Part shown: positions 35,241-47,079 of the stretch, one piece after another
Numbering within the stretch: position 1 is the first letter of the stretch
Layout of the letters: each line of letters begins with the position of its first letter
Assembly (NCBI GenBank): GCA_963920665.1
Contig: OY987265.1
Location: 40,739,001 to 40,803,000 of the forward strand
Direction of reading: 5' to 3'
DNA from: Straminergon stramineum
Lineage: Eukaryota > Streptophyta > Bryopsida > Hypnales > Calliergonaceae
DNA length: 64,000 nt
Position numbers and translations under genes: made by a program
Notes under the pieces: generated by a model
The model's input: the letters and a program-made list of their open reading frames with translations, nothing else
Database searches by the model: none
Told to the model about the DNA's origin: nothing

Positions 35241-38200
35241 CTAGAGGTTGCAAATGATAGTGAAGACAAAGTAAAGATGCTTACAATTTGTCCAAGTTCC
35301 ACGCTTTCCAAGGCACTTTAGCTTCATCTCCTTGAAATACGGGCAGGTACAATCTGGGAATGATGAGATTGTAAGCATGTACTTTTCAGTTCGAGGCTCT
35401 ACACCAGAAATGAGGGAGACTATGCAACCAAATCCAGGATGAGGAACCATGGTTACCCTTTGAATGTGTGCATTTAGAGTCAAGGCCGAAGCACAATTGT
35501 TCTGGTGCTTAGTTGTTTGGGCCTTCGGGTTGCGACGAATGACTTTCCCCGCTCGAATGTTGGGATGCGCATCAGGTAGAGATGGAACAGGGTAGCCACA
35601 CACCAAATCGATGCCTGCTTCTCCACCAAACAGTCTTCGGGGTGAAATGAGTTGACACTGCGGAAGTTGGAAACCGGCCGCTTCGAAGGCTAGAATCTCG
35701 GCCTTCGAGAGTTTGATGCCCATTTGAACAGGCCATATGACTAGAACAGAAGGTCTTGATACCACCCATTTTCTACGTGTTCCCTTCACACAGCGTTCAA
35801 TGTCGTCGTTGCAGAAGAAAAATTGCATACGTTCATTACAATTCCTTCTATAATTCACCATCATACCTGTGTAAGTGGGCGCTGCTGTTGCCATGTTGTT
35901 GTGGACTATTTTGGCTATACACTTCTTTCTAGTAATTGCTTGAAGTGCGAAGCAGGCCTTCGCTGATGTCTTTGGTAATCGAGCAATGTGCCATTGCATC
36001 TCATTACAGACACTCTCTTGAATTGCTGACACATGAGTTGAGGTTTGAGCAATATTCTGGCTTGAGTTTTCCTCGTTGAACATCACGTCGCCAATGTACA
36101 CATTTGTTGTTGGAGCAACGTCTTCAAGAATTGAATTCAAATCTTCTACGCTTGGTGTGCCTCTCCATGATCTTGTGTGAATGCGAGGATGAGAGAAATT
36201 TACCTTGTCTGGTCTGTGAGAATCGTATTCGTAACCAAGTGGCATGTCTGCCTTTCTTTTCTGTGACCCAAAAACCTCTTCACCTTCTAAATGGATCTCT
36301 CTATTCAGAAATTCTGCCACTCCAGAAATGTTTGAAATAGCATCCGTTAGAGCCTTGGGATTTCCAGTTCGCTCAGCCGATCGTTGGGCAACACGTAATA
36401 GTAATTCTTCCTTCCCTGGTCCTGTCCCGGCTTGGTTCCCCTTGAGGTACTGATAATATCGAACCATTTGCATGAAAGCTCTAACAAAATCGTCAACTGT
36501 GGCAATGTATAAATCGTTTCCACGATTTCCAGATTGCTGTAGCCACTTGTTATGGACAATCTCGGCTAAGTTGCAAGATGGCATTTCTGCAAGCTCCAAT
36601 TCAGTAAGATCCTGGAAAATGTAGAATTGAAATACCATAATCAGATCTCTGTACACTTCAATGTAATCAATATTCAAGACAGAAGAAGGTAGGCTACCAA
36701 CTAAGCTCATCGACGGTCCAACCGCCTTGCAATGCTTTCTTAGAACTGCTCCATTGGAGCACATTGTCTAATCAGAAGAGCTTGTACAATTTGCATGAGG
36801 GTACCCTCTGAATGGCCCCACTCAACACGACCGAGACAGCCGTGCGGTGTAGTCGAGCCATGCACCACCTATTCGTCAGTGGTTCAAGGAATTCAATAGC
36901 GAATCCATAAATAAACGATGAATCCATGATGGTAGGGATTCAAGTAACCCCACTTGGCCCTGACAGGCTCTTTGGGATATAATTCTCATGCATGACTGGC
37001 TTCAACAATGACGACATCATATGAATGGTGTTCAAACTATGGTAAAGCCATTCCCCCATTTCAAGAGACAAAACAATAGCGGGGCCTATAAGAAGACCAG
37101 AAGAACTCATGATAGATATAACAATATCAAAATGATTAGGAAGTAAAAGTCATGTAGTTCAAAGACTTACTAGTTGCATGAAACCACCCCATTGGCGATA
37201 ACGGAAATGCCAAAATGAAAGCCATAGCTCCAGTCGATGGAGTCCTTCTTTGGTAGTAGCACCTCATGACAACCACCATGCCCTAATAGCAAGGTAACGC
37301 ATTTCCGACTCTTCAGGAGAAGTAGCATTCTTGTACTGTTTGCATAGCATACGATGTTGATCTTGCATGTCCCCACGAATTTCAGCCTTTGTATGCTTTT
37401 CCATGGACTGAGACCAATGGAAGAGGCAAGTTCTTTCTCGATTTTCCATTGGCTCGGCAATGTCACCAGAACCGTAGACCATCCTTACAGCATTCCAATT
37501 CGCTTGAGCACTGTCCGCCATGAATCCTTTGAACTGAGTCATTGGTACACCATTTCTTTCAAGTATAGAATTCAAGTTCTTCCAGAACAAAATTTGTGCA
37601 GCGCAATCTTCAGATTGCATGTCGCAACATGCAATGGTCATCACACGACAATACGAAGAGTCATAAACATGACATGCCATAGTTGTCCATCCTCTAACAC
37701 GCTTGACGTGATCAAACATGATCCAAGAATCTTGAAGGTCCCCTCCAATTTGCATGCGCTTCACGAGGTCGACTCCGCTACCTGGCCCTACTTCGGACAT
37801 TTTGAAGACGAATACTTTATCAACATCTGTTCCCTGACCTGGAAATTTACTTTCTTGAACGAAGGCCCAGGCACTCGATCCCCTCAACTTCGTAATGCTA
37901 TCTATCACTCCAAATCTTCTCAAATACTTAAAGGAAGTTACCTCGTTCCGTATACTTGGAGAGTTGAAATATTTGCATTTGTCCAATATAGGAACAAGGG
38001 CAGCAAAGTCCAAGGTCTGCGGCAGCTCCCCATCCAGACGTAAAAGTAGTTCACCAAGTAGTTCCTTAGTAGCCTCCATGACAATAGCGGAATTGGTCGT
38101 TGACGGTGTTTTCTCCAACTACTCACCAATGAGAGTTCGCGTTTTCTCCTGCATGTCTCTAAGTTCACCATCTTTAACTGGATGATCATGAATACCAAGA

Positions 38201-39279
38201 TGGACAAACGCCCTAGTGAATTTTGGATTTCCACCAACATAATAAACCCGCGCATTACACCGCGCAATACACGATGGTGCCTGTTTGCAGATTTTACATA
38301 CAAGTGTGGAACCTACGGGATGCGTACGTCCAACCTCAAGTGGAGTGGGTGACAAACCTTCCCATTCCAATTCATTGACCTCCTTCACTCGGTGAACACG
38401 ACTAAGGAACGAACACTCAGTGTTCATACACCGAAGATGGCCTAAGCAAACTGACGTGCGGAATGACAAGCCTTGACGGTTGATTATGTTTGTCGTGACA
38501 GTCTTGGACCAAACATGTCCATCATATCGCTTATCCATTCCAACCATTTGCTTGGCTTGAGATAGAGCCCCAAGACTGTCAGTTGCTAGCAACTCAAAAA
38601 CTACATTGCCATTAAAAGTGGGTGGCAACACCGTCACTCTATGAATGTCAATAGTGTCGTAATCAATTTTGGACAAAGCATTCCTACAACCTTTTAAGTT
38701 ACGAAGGCCTCTCAAACAGTCAAGGATAGATGCTCCAGATATATTCCGGACATCTAGGTCTTCCATCGCATTCTCTTTTAAGGCACCTAAGTTATGCAAA
38801 GTCGGCACCATAGGAAGAGTCTCAAAGTCAGATGGTGGTTCAGGGGAATTGACATCTGAATCAGAACTCAAGCAGGTGACTTTCTCAGAATGACCTTCAA
38901 CCTTAACATGAATCAAGGGAGGAGTTTTATAAGACGAAGTAGAGGACCGGTTGAATGTCACTCCGTCATTGGAGTTTGAACCATGAAAATTATGGATGCC
39001 GTAGGCCCTGTACCTTCCGGATTTCAATTTCCAGAAAGTATTCTCCCCACTGAATGTAGGTAGCTGACGGACAGTGTGAGTAAGAACACCTGACTCACTT
39101 TCATAAATTTCCTCATCGACATGGATCGAATCCAATCTCAACTGGAACCTAAGACTTAATCTAATCGCCGACACTTCGGCAAATCCACCTTGTCCCACCG
39201 GGAAAATGATTGGTATCCCTTCACCATTTGCAGTGACAACAACCATATCCAAGAAGTCCTCCATCGAATTAAAGCCCAA
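35241..39279 (-). pseudogene. MULE-type transposase with zinc finger and SWIM domain, broken
   Basis: One frame from 39279 is interrupted by TAG (38121-38119) and TGA (37266-37264) and continues through a likely intron (37170-37086) into an exon with TGA (36942-36940), then an open 507-codon segment from 36764 to 35241. The N-terminal half has a Cys/His cluster (CLGHLRCMNTECSF ... CKICKQ ... HLGIHDHP) like WRKY/GCM1 or FLYWCH fingers. The middle (VYDSSYCRVMTIACCD, FKGFMADSAQANWNAVR, TCLFHW) resembles the MULE DDE core. The C-terminal CTCPYFKEMK ... TNCKH fits the SWIM CxC...CxH pattern. Family members cut and insert DNA at terminal repeats. The copy is non-functional as it stands. Confidence 0.7.
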
Positions 39280-41100
39280 TCTCTCAGCCCTCTCTATTTA
39301 ACCCAATACAATGTAAGTTGTTCTAGGAATCACTCCCTACGTGAACATCAGAACAAGACATACTAAGTATAAGTTATGGAACGTGAAGAAACAACACAAA
39401 GTTCATAAGTGAGCACATCTGTAAAGTGCTTCTTCAGAAATCATTCAGAATGGTTACAGCTACAATCTCCTGAAACGAAAGGGAAGTGTGACATCTTCTA
39501 GAATGAACGAAGAAGATGATAAGACACCTCTAAGAACACTGAAATACAAAGTGCTGATAAAAGCAGAGGTCATCATTAACCATTTACTAATTAATGCATG
39601 CAGTCACTGAACCTAGGAACATGCTGACGGCTTCATATTTAATCGAAAGTGACGGTTCATTGATTACGTGTGACAAAGAATATCCTTGGTGCCTGTTTAT
39701 TAGTAGACGTCAAAAAGAACAGTCAGTAAAAATATATACTAGTACTTATCAAATATGGAATTATATGTATATCATTGTATTAGTTGTGTCATTTATATTA
39801 AAATGACTAATTTCATTCCATGCATCCAATATGTTCAAAATTCCTCGGTAGACTATCACTCAGAAGGGCCACCATGTCTCATCCTAAATAAGGATGATTT
39901 ACCTACAACGTAACTATGATCAAAAGCCACGAATCAACAGCACATGGCTATAACCAAAAACATCACATTCGTAAAATATTAAAATAAATATAGAGATGCA
40001 GAAGTTTATTATAACAAGCATGGAATAAACGTTTCCGATATAAAGTATCATTTGTAATAAACCCTTCATGAAAATTTGGATAGAATATAAAGTGGAAGCA
40101 AGTATTGGAATTGAACAATACAAAATTGCAGAGGGTTTAAAAACATAGACTCTTTCCATATTGTAGCCACATCTAAGAAAATATAAATACTCTCATCAGT
40201 AGTAGTCAAAGGAAAAGAATGAATATTCTTTACTAATTCTGGAAGAAAGAAAATATAATTTTACATTAGAATTGTAACGTAACAAAAGTACTCCAATTCA
40301 AATAGTCCAAATGATAATTTCAGCGTGTATCCCATTGTAATCATTACACAATATAATTGGATATAAGTAAAAATAAAATAAAAATTCTAGACTCGTACAA
40401 TCATGAAATAGAGGAGGATGTCTGAGTTGAATGAAAATTACATAAATCTTTAAAGAAAGTTCTCTACGACCCCCAAAAGAAATTGTCAAGTACACAAAGT
40501 ACTATTCTGGAACGCTCACAAATCAGTCAGTTTATGAGGCAGGCAGTATACAATGTGTATCCCATACGTATTTGATTACATGCAACTTGCATTCAAAAAA
40601 TGAATCACTCACATCAGCTCAACGAGATCCTGGAACCCATTCGACCTTCGGTCAAAACTTCAGGTGACCCTCCATTGTTCACATATCCGGAATTGATGAC
40701 CCGGGCAAGCACTTGGTCCGGATCTACCAGACCTAGAGCCCCGTAGGTTCGGCCGGGATTCATTCCACGAAGACGCCAACGCCAACGCCGAAGGAAGTAC
40801 ATACAGACAGGGTCCCCTTTCTTCGGAGAAGAGACAACGCTAACACTCTCTCTTGATAATCAATCCCTGCTCACATATTTGCAAGGGAGCATTGTATGAT
40901 CGACTCTTGGATTCAGAAGATTATCCACTTCAGATTCTTCATTACAATAACCATGGTGATGGAGCGTAACTTGAGATCAAGATGCAACCAAGCTGGAGAA
41001 GTCCCTGGCGCAGTCGTGGCACTACCGACTTCAAGTCCAGAAGTAAGTCTCAGACCTCAAGAATCAAAACATTTCCGAAACCCTCACTTTGGTAGTACTT
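39280..41100. other. Central element DNA, no gene recognised
   Basis: It lies upstream of the transposase and is very AT-rich from 39600 to 40560. A 62-aa minus frame at 40614-40802 could be an upstream exon of the transposase but resembles nothing specific. Confidence 0.5.
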
Positions 41101-41117
41101 GGCGTGAACTCCATAGG

Positions 41118-44100
41118 TTTTCAGAGAACCCGGAGTCCTTTCGGGACAATCGCGCCACCCAAAGTGGGGTCGCAGTGCGAGGTTGATCTAGTTTCATCTC
41201 AGTGATTGTTTTTTCTCCTGATTTGGATTGCTGTTGGGGAGGACTTCTGGTTCACGTATGCATAGAGAGGCCCCCCTCTGAACCCCTCTCGGGCCCGAGA
41301 GGTCTCTGGCTCACTAGGGCCCCATACATAACCTGGTGAGTTGGGAAGCCGCATTCCTATTTGATTTTATTTTTGGTATTTTTGAGACTGGTATTTCTTC
41401 AGCTCATTTCGGTGAGCAGGGTCTCCGTTCGGGACAGTCAGGCCACCGTGAGTGAGGTCCCAGAACGATGGTGATCTAGTTTCATCTTTTAGTTTGTTTT
41501 TTCTCCCGATTGGGATTGCTGTTGGGGAGGACTTCTGGTTCACGTATGCATAGAGAGGCCCCACTCTGATCCCCTCTCGGGCCCGAGAGGTCTCTGGCTC
41601 ACTCAGGCCCCATGCATAACTAGGTGAGCTGGACAGCCGCATTCCTATTTGACTTTATTTTTGGTATTTTTGAGACTGGTTTTTCTTCAGCTCATTTCGG
41701 TGATCCTGGTCTCCGTTCGGGACAGTCAGGCCACCGTGAGTGAGGTCCCAAAACGATGGTGATCTAATTTCATCTTATAGTTTGTTTTTTCTCCCGATTT
41801 GGATTGCTGTGGGGGAGGACTGCTGGTTCACGTATGCATAGAGAGACCCCGCTCTGAACCCCTCTCGGGCCCGAGAGGTCTCTGGCTCACTCGGGCCCCA
41901 TGCAAAACTAGGTGAGCTAGGAAGCCGCATTCCTATTTGACTTTATTTTTGGTATTTTTGAGACTGGTATTTCTTCAGCTCATTTCGGTGAGCAGGGTCT
42001 CCATTCGGGACAGGGAGGCCCCCCCAAGTGAGGTCCCAGAACGACGGTGATCTAGTTTCATCTGATAGTTTGTTTTTTCTCCCGATTTGGACTGTTGTGG
42101 GGGGGGTCTCCTGGTTCAGGTATGCATAGAGAGACCCCGCTCTGAACCCCTCTCGGGCCCGAGAGGTCTCTGGCTCACTCAGGCCCCATGCATAACTAGG
42201 TGAGCTAGGAAGCCGCATTCCTATTTGACTTTATTTTTGGTATTTTTGAGACTGGTATTTCTTCAGCTCATTTCGGTGAGCAGGGTCTCCATTCGGGACA
42301 GGGAGGCCACCCCAAGTGAGGTCCCAGAACGACGGTGATCTAGTTTCATCTGATAGTTTGTTTTTTCTCCCGATTTGGATTGGTGTGGGGGGGGTCTCCT
42401 GGTTCAGGTATGCATAGAGAGACCCCGCTCTGAACCCCTCTCGGGCCCGAGAGGTCTCTGGCTCACTGGGGCCCCATGCATAACCCGGTAAGCTGGACAG
42501 CCGCATTCCTATTTGACTTTATTTTTGGTATTTTTGAGACTGGTTTTTCTTCAACTCATTTCGGTGATCCTGGTCTCCGTTCGGGACAGTTAGGCCACAG
42601 TGAGTGAGGTCCCAAAACGACGGTGATCTAATTTCATCTTATAGTTTGTTTTTTCTCCCGATTTGGATTGCTGTTGGGGAGGACTTCTGGTTCACGTATG
42701 CATAGAGAGGCCCCACTCTGAACCCCTCTCGGGCCCGAGAGGTCTCTGGCTCACCGGGGCCCCATGCATAACTTGGTGAGCTGGACAGCCGCATTCCTAT
42801 TTGACTTTATTTTTGGTATTTTTGAGACTGGTATTTCTTCAGCTCATTTCGGTGAGTAGGGTCTCCATTCAGGACAGGGAGGCCACCCCGAGTGAGGTCC
42901 CAGAACGACGGTGATCTAGTTTCATCTTATAGTTTGTTTTTTCTCCCGATTTGGATTGCTGTTGGGGAGGACTTCTGGTTCACGTATGCATAGAGAGGCC
43001 CCACTCTGATCCCCTCTCGGGCCCGAGAGGTCTCTGGCTCACCGGGGCCCCATGCATAACTAGGTGAGCTGGACAGCCGCATTCCTATTTGACTTTATTT
43101 TTGGTATTTTTGAGACTGGTTTTTCTTCAACTCATTTCGGTGATCCTGGTCTCCGTTCGGGACAGTCAGGCCACTGTGAGTGAGGTCCTAGAATGACGGT
43201 GATCTAATTTCATCTTATAGTTTGTTTTTTCTCCCGATTTGGATTGCTGTTGGGGAGGACTTCTGGTTCACGTATGCATAGAGAGGCCCCACTCTGAACC
43301 CCTCTTGGGCCCGAGAGGTCTCTGGCTCACCGGGGCCCCATGCATAACCTGGTAAGCTGGACAGCCGCATTCCTATTTGACTTTATTTTTGGTATTTTTG
43401 AGACTGGTATTTCTTCAACTCATTTCGGTGAGCAGGGTCTCCATTCGGGACAGGGAGGCCACCCCAAGTGAGGTCCCAGAACGACGGTGATCTAGTTTCA
43501 TCTGATAGTTTGTTTTTTCTCCCGATTTGGACTGTTGTGGGGGGGGTCTTCTGGTTCAGGTATGCATAGAGTGGCCCCCCTCTGAACCCCTCTCGGGCCC
43601 GAGAGGTCTCTGGCTCACTCGGGCCTCATGCATAACTAGGTGAGCTGGACAGCTGCATTCTTATTTGACTTTATTTTTGGTACTTTTGAGACTGGTATTT
43701 CTTCAGCTCATTTCGGTGATCCCGGTCTCCATTCGGGACAGTCAGGCCACCGTGAGTGAGGTCCCAAAACAACGGTGATCTAATTTCATCTTATAGTTTG
43801 TTTTTTCTCCCGATTTGGATTGTTGGTTCACATATGCATAGAGAGGCCCCACTCTGAACCCCTCTCGGGCCCGAGAGGTCTCTGGCTCACCGGGGCCCCA
43901 TGCATAACTTGGTAAGTTGGACAACCGCATTCCTATTTGACTTTATTTTTGGTATTTTTGAGACTGGTATTTCTTCAGCTCATTTCGGTGAGCAGGGTCT
44001 CCGTTCAAGACAGGGAGGCCACCCCGAGTGAGGTCCCAGAACGACGGTGATCTAGTTTCATCTGATAGTTTGTTTTTTCTCCCGATTTGGATTGGTGTGG

Positions 44101-44300
44101 GGGGGGACTCCTGGTTCAGGTATGCATAGAGAGGCCCCACTCTGGACCCCTCTCGGGCCCGAGAGCTCTCTTGGCCAGGGTGGCCTCATGCATACCCTGA
44201 TAGGCTCCGCAGCCCCATTCTTATTTGACCTTAGTTTCTGTATTTTCCGGACTGTTTTTTCTTTATCTCTTCTCGGTGAATCCTGATCCGCTCAGGTTAG
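41118..44300 (+). repeat. Tandem array of ~288-bp units (about 11 copies)
   Basis: The unit repeats at an exact 288-bp period for nine of the ten intervals, with one 272-bp interval (43589 to 43861) caused by a 16-bp deletion. The first and last units are diverged. Each unit holds the 8-bp palindrome TATGCATA and, 28 bp further, the 18-bp palindrome CCTCTCGGGCCCGAGAGG. Minus-strand frames of 91 codons recur in several units because the period is a multiple of three; they do not look like a protein. The array sits between the two outward-reading genes of the transposon. Confidence 0.95.
41285..44166. promoter_or_regulatory. Eleven copies of an 18-bp palindrome, candidate protein-binding sites
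   Basis: CCTCTCGGGCCCGAGAGG starts at 41285, 41573, 41861, 42149, 42437, 42725, 43013, 43301 (one mismatch), 43589, 43861 and 44149 (one mismatch). It is a perfect palindrome and is conserved better than several other parts of the unit. That it is a binding site is inference. Confidence 0.5.
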
Positions 44301-45903
44301 AGGGGCCTCCCGGCGTGGGGTGTTATACAGTCTTCTTTTTTGATTTCTTCGTAGTTGGTATTTCTAATCGAGTTGCTCTTTGCAAGTGGAGGTCCCGGTG
44401 CTCCTATGCATACCGATGGAACCCCTAGGACTTCTCTCGGGACCGAAATCGATTCCAGCCTTGGGCCCTGTATGCGTACTATTGTATAATATTTGATGTG
44501 CATGCATTCCATATTCGAGTATGTGCTCGGTGGGGTGGCCTAATCCTGCGATGTTTCGCATCGAGGGGGACACTACTTAAGTGTTTTGGACACCGAGGTT
44601 TTCCAAATATTGGCCTTACATTTTGTTCCTTGTCATTTTTCTTGATTTTGTCATAATCTGAATTGTTTTCATTCAGGACGACCCAGTTGCTCTGGCCAAT
44701 GTTATCATCAATGCCACTGAAGGAAGTCGTGACATAGAAGCATTGGAAGATGTACCTTTTGAGGTCTCCGTGGAGATGGAGGTGGACGAGTTACCTCCTC
44801 CTCGTATTCTAGAAAACCCATTGCCAAGACCTAGGGTAAGCTTGGACGCGTTAATTCGAGACATGGATACAGACAATGATGACATGTCCAGTCAAGGAGA
44901 TACATCTCCTCTTCATTCCTCTTGTACCACCGTAGGAGATGACCAGGATATGGTGGTTGATTACGATACTGAGGACATGATAGAGTATTGCACTTGCAAC
45001 CATGTAGATGTAGAGGTCACATCCGATATAGTGTCTGATGCTGATATTCTTATATTTTGCTGTGGATAGTATAGGTCTGTCACTGAGGCTTGTGTTTGCG
45101 CTGTTTGAGTCAAATTGAGTACTTTCGTAGGGGTTACTATGAGATACCACGAATGAGTACTTCAGCAATTGTTTCTTCTATTATTATTATTATTATTATG
45201 AGACTCCCATGTTCGTGTGCTTATTTCATTTCCTCGTGAGCAAATGAAGTGGATTTGTCATTTGAATTATAATTTTATTATGCTTCTCTGCTCAATACAG
45301 AACATTACTTCATCAGGGCCTCTTCACTCTTCGACGAGGTCGACTGGGTCAACGATGGTGGATGTGGGTTCACAGCCAGGCATTGGCTCGGACGTGGAAA
45401 TGGATGACGGTGTGGAGGACCATCTTCCTGGAGGTCAGCTTCACTTCATGGAGGATGACATCAGGAGATCCCAAACAATGGACACAGTGTCTATCATTTC
45501 CAGTTTGCGATTGACAACCTCTGATCTCTCCCGCATGCGGATTCCTCTTTGTCGACTGGTGCCGATGCCTATGGTCCGACCGACACTCTTTTGCGATCTT
45601 ACGTTGCTTGAGAATCAGTTTAGCCATGGATATGAAGAAGGCGCAAGGGTTTTTTATGTCTCCATTTCGGATGAAGATGGTTAGATAGCAGTTTTCTCCA
45701 ACAGAGAGAAAGATGAGTGGGGGCCCATATGGAATTTCGTCAATGATCAGTTCAATCTTTCTTTGATGTCCAAAGCAGCTCTGAAGCACTTGGTGGACTA
45801 TAAGTTCTTTATCTGTGATGGAAATCACAGACGTATTGCTTGGATGAACCATATCAACCGACTTCATCGCACAGAGAGAGATTGGCATATTTCCGTGGAC
45901 TCC

Positions 45904-47079
45904 TGTCACGACCCTCATCACAAGGCGTGCCCGTGCCACCTTGGTGAGCAAGGGGGACATTGGGGGTGACTCCCCAAGCCTTGCAAGAGATGAGGTGAGG
46001 GGGACTAGGAGTCCCGAGCGATCAGAGCGAGGTAGCGCTCTGATCCGGACAAATTTGGGGGCGTGTGATACATGCTTGGAAAGGTCTTGAGAAGACGCTT
46101 CCAGCCGTCCAAAGAACGCGTGATTTGGACTTGCGAGTCAAAAGTTATGGGCGTTCAAAGTTGGGGGTGTCCCGGTCGCGCCGGGAGCGCCCTGGTCGCG
46201 CCGGGAGTGCCCTGGCCGCGCCGGGAGTGCCCTGGCCGCGCCGGGAGTGTCCCGAATCTTTGGAGGGCGATATCTTTGCGAGTACTTATCCGAATGGAGC
46301 AAGTGAGTAGTCCATCGGCATCTACGCGTCGCGTAGATGTCGAAAATGGGGTCGCATGTGCGATTTGGATCTCGGACCGCAAAGTTATGCCGGGTGGAAG
46401 TTCGGGAGTCCCAAAGTAGTGCGAATCGGGAGAAATGGGTGGTCTTCCAAAATGGGGTGCATCTTGGGGGTTCCCGGTGACCTCTAGTATGGGGGGGGGT
46501 GCCGAATCCCGCAGAGAGTACTATGAGGAGGGGTGGTCTCCCTCCTCACTCCCGGATGGTGCCATGGTGAGCCTAAGTGGCCCCGGGTGGTGAGGCTAGT
46601 GTTGGAGCCTCACCACCACTTGTGTGTTACCATGAAGTGCTTGTGCACTCCTTGATACCGGTTGGGTGGTGTCCCACTTCACACTAGGCCATGGTGTGAG
46701 TCCCGTTTGGTGAGTCCCGATTAGTGAGTCCCGATTAGTGAGTCCCGAAATGAGTTGGGTTGGGCCTAGTGGGGAGTTGGGTCCCATTCAAGGGCGGTTA
46801 GCACCGGTGGGAGTAGTGCCTCACCGAGTGCCTGGACATCAATGGAAGTTCCACCCCATGTCATCAAATGACATGCCCGGTGTCTTGTGGGAGTTAAGTA
46901 TTGGAAGGAAAGGATTGGGAATCACGGAGGAATGGGGAACCCCGTGACTTAGGTTGGAACCTAACATTGTGGGTGTGTGGCATGTGCAGTGTTAGGAAAG
47001 CATGAACCTTAGTGGCACTAAGGTGCTAAGTGCTTGGAAAATGAGCTTAAGGTGGTAAGTGTCACTAAGGGGCGTGACA
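45904..47079. mobile_element. Solo LTR (1,176 bp) inserted in the ParB-like exon
   Basis: It begins TGTCACGACCC and ends GGGGCGTGACA (TG...CA inverted ends). The flanks are ACTCC (45899-45903) and CCTCC (47080-47084), a 5-bp target duplication with one change. Removing the element and one duplication restores a continuous exon frame across the site, which confirms an insertion. It contains no coding domains. Confidence 0.85.
46168..46255 (+). repeat. GC-rich minisatellite inside the solo LTR
   Basis: Four to five tandem units of about 21 bp (CGCGCCGGGAGTGCCCTGGC-like) lie inside the LTR; the unit is far GC-richer than the surroundings. Confidence 0.8.

Noticed and set aside
41367..44140. Recurring 91-codon minus-strand frames in the tandem array
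   Set aside because: The 288-bp period is a multiple of three, so one open frame repeats automatically; composition and variation between units do not look like coding sequence.
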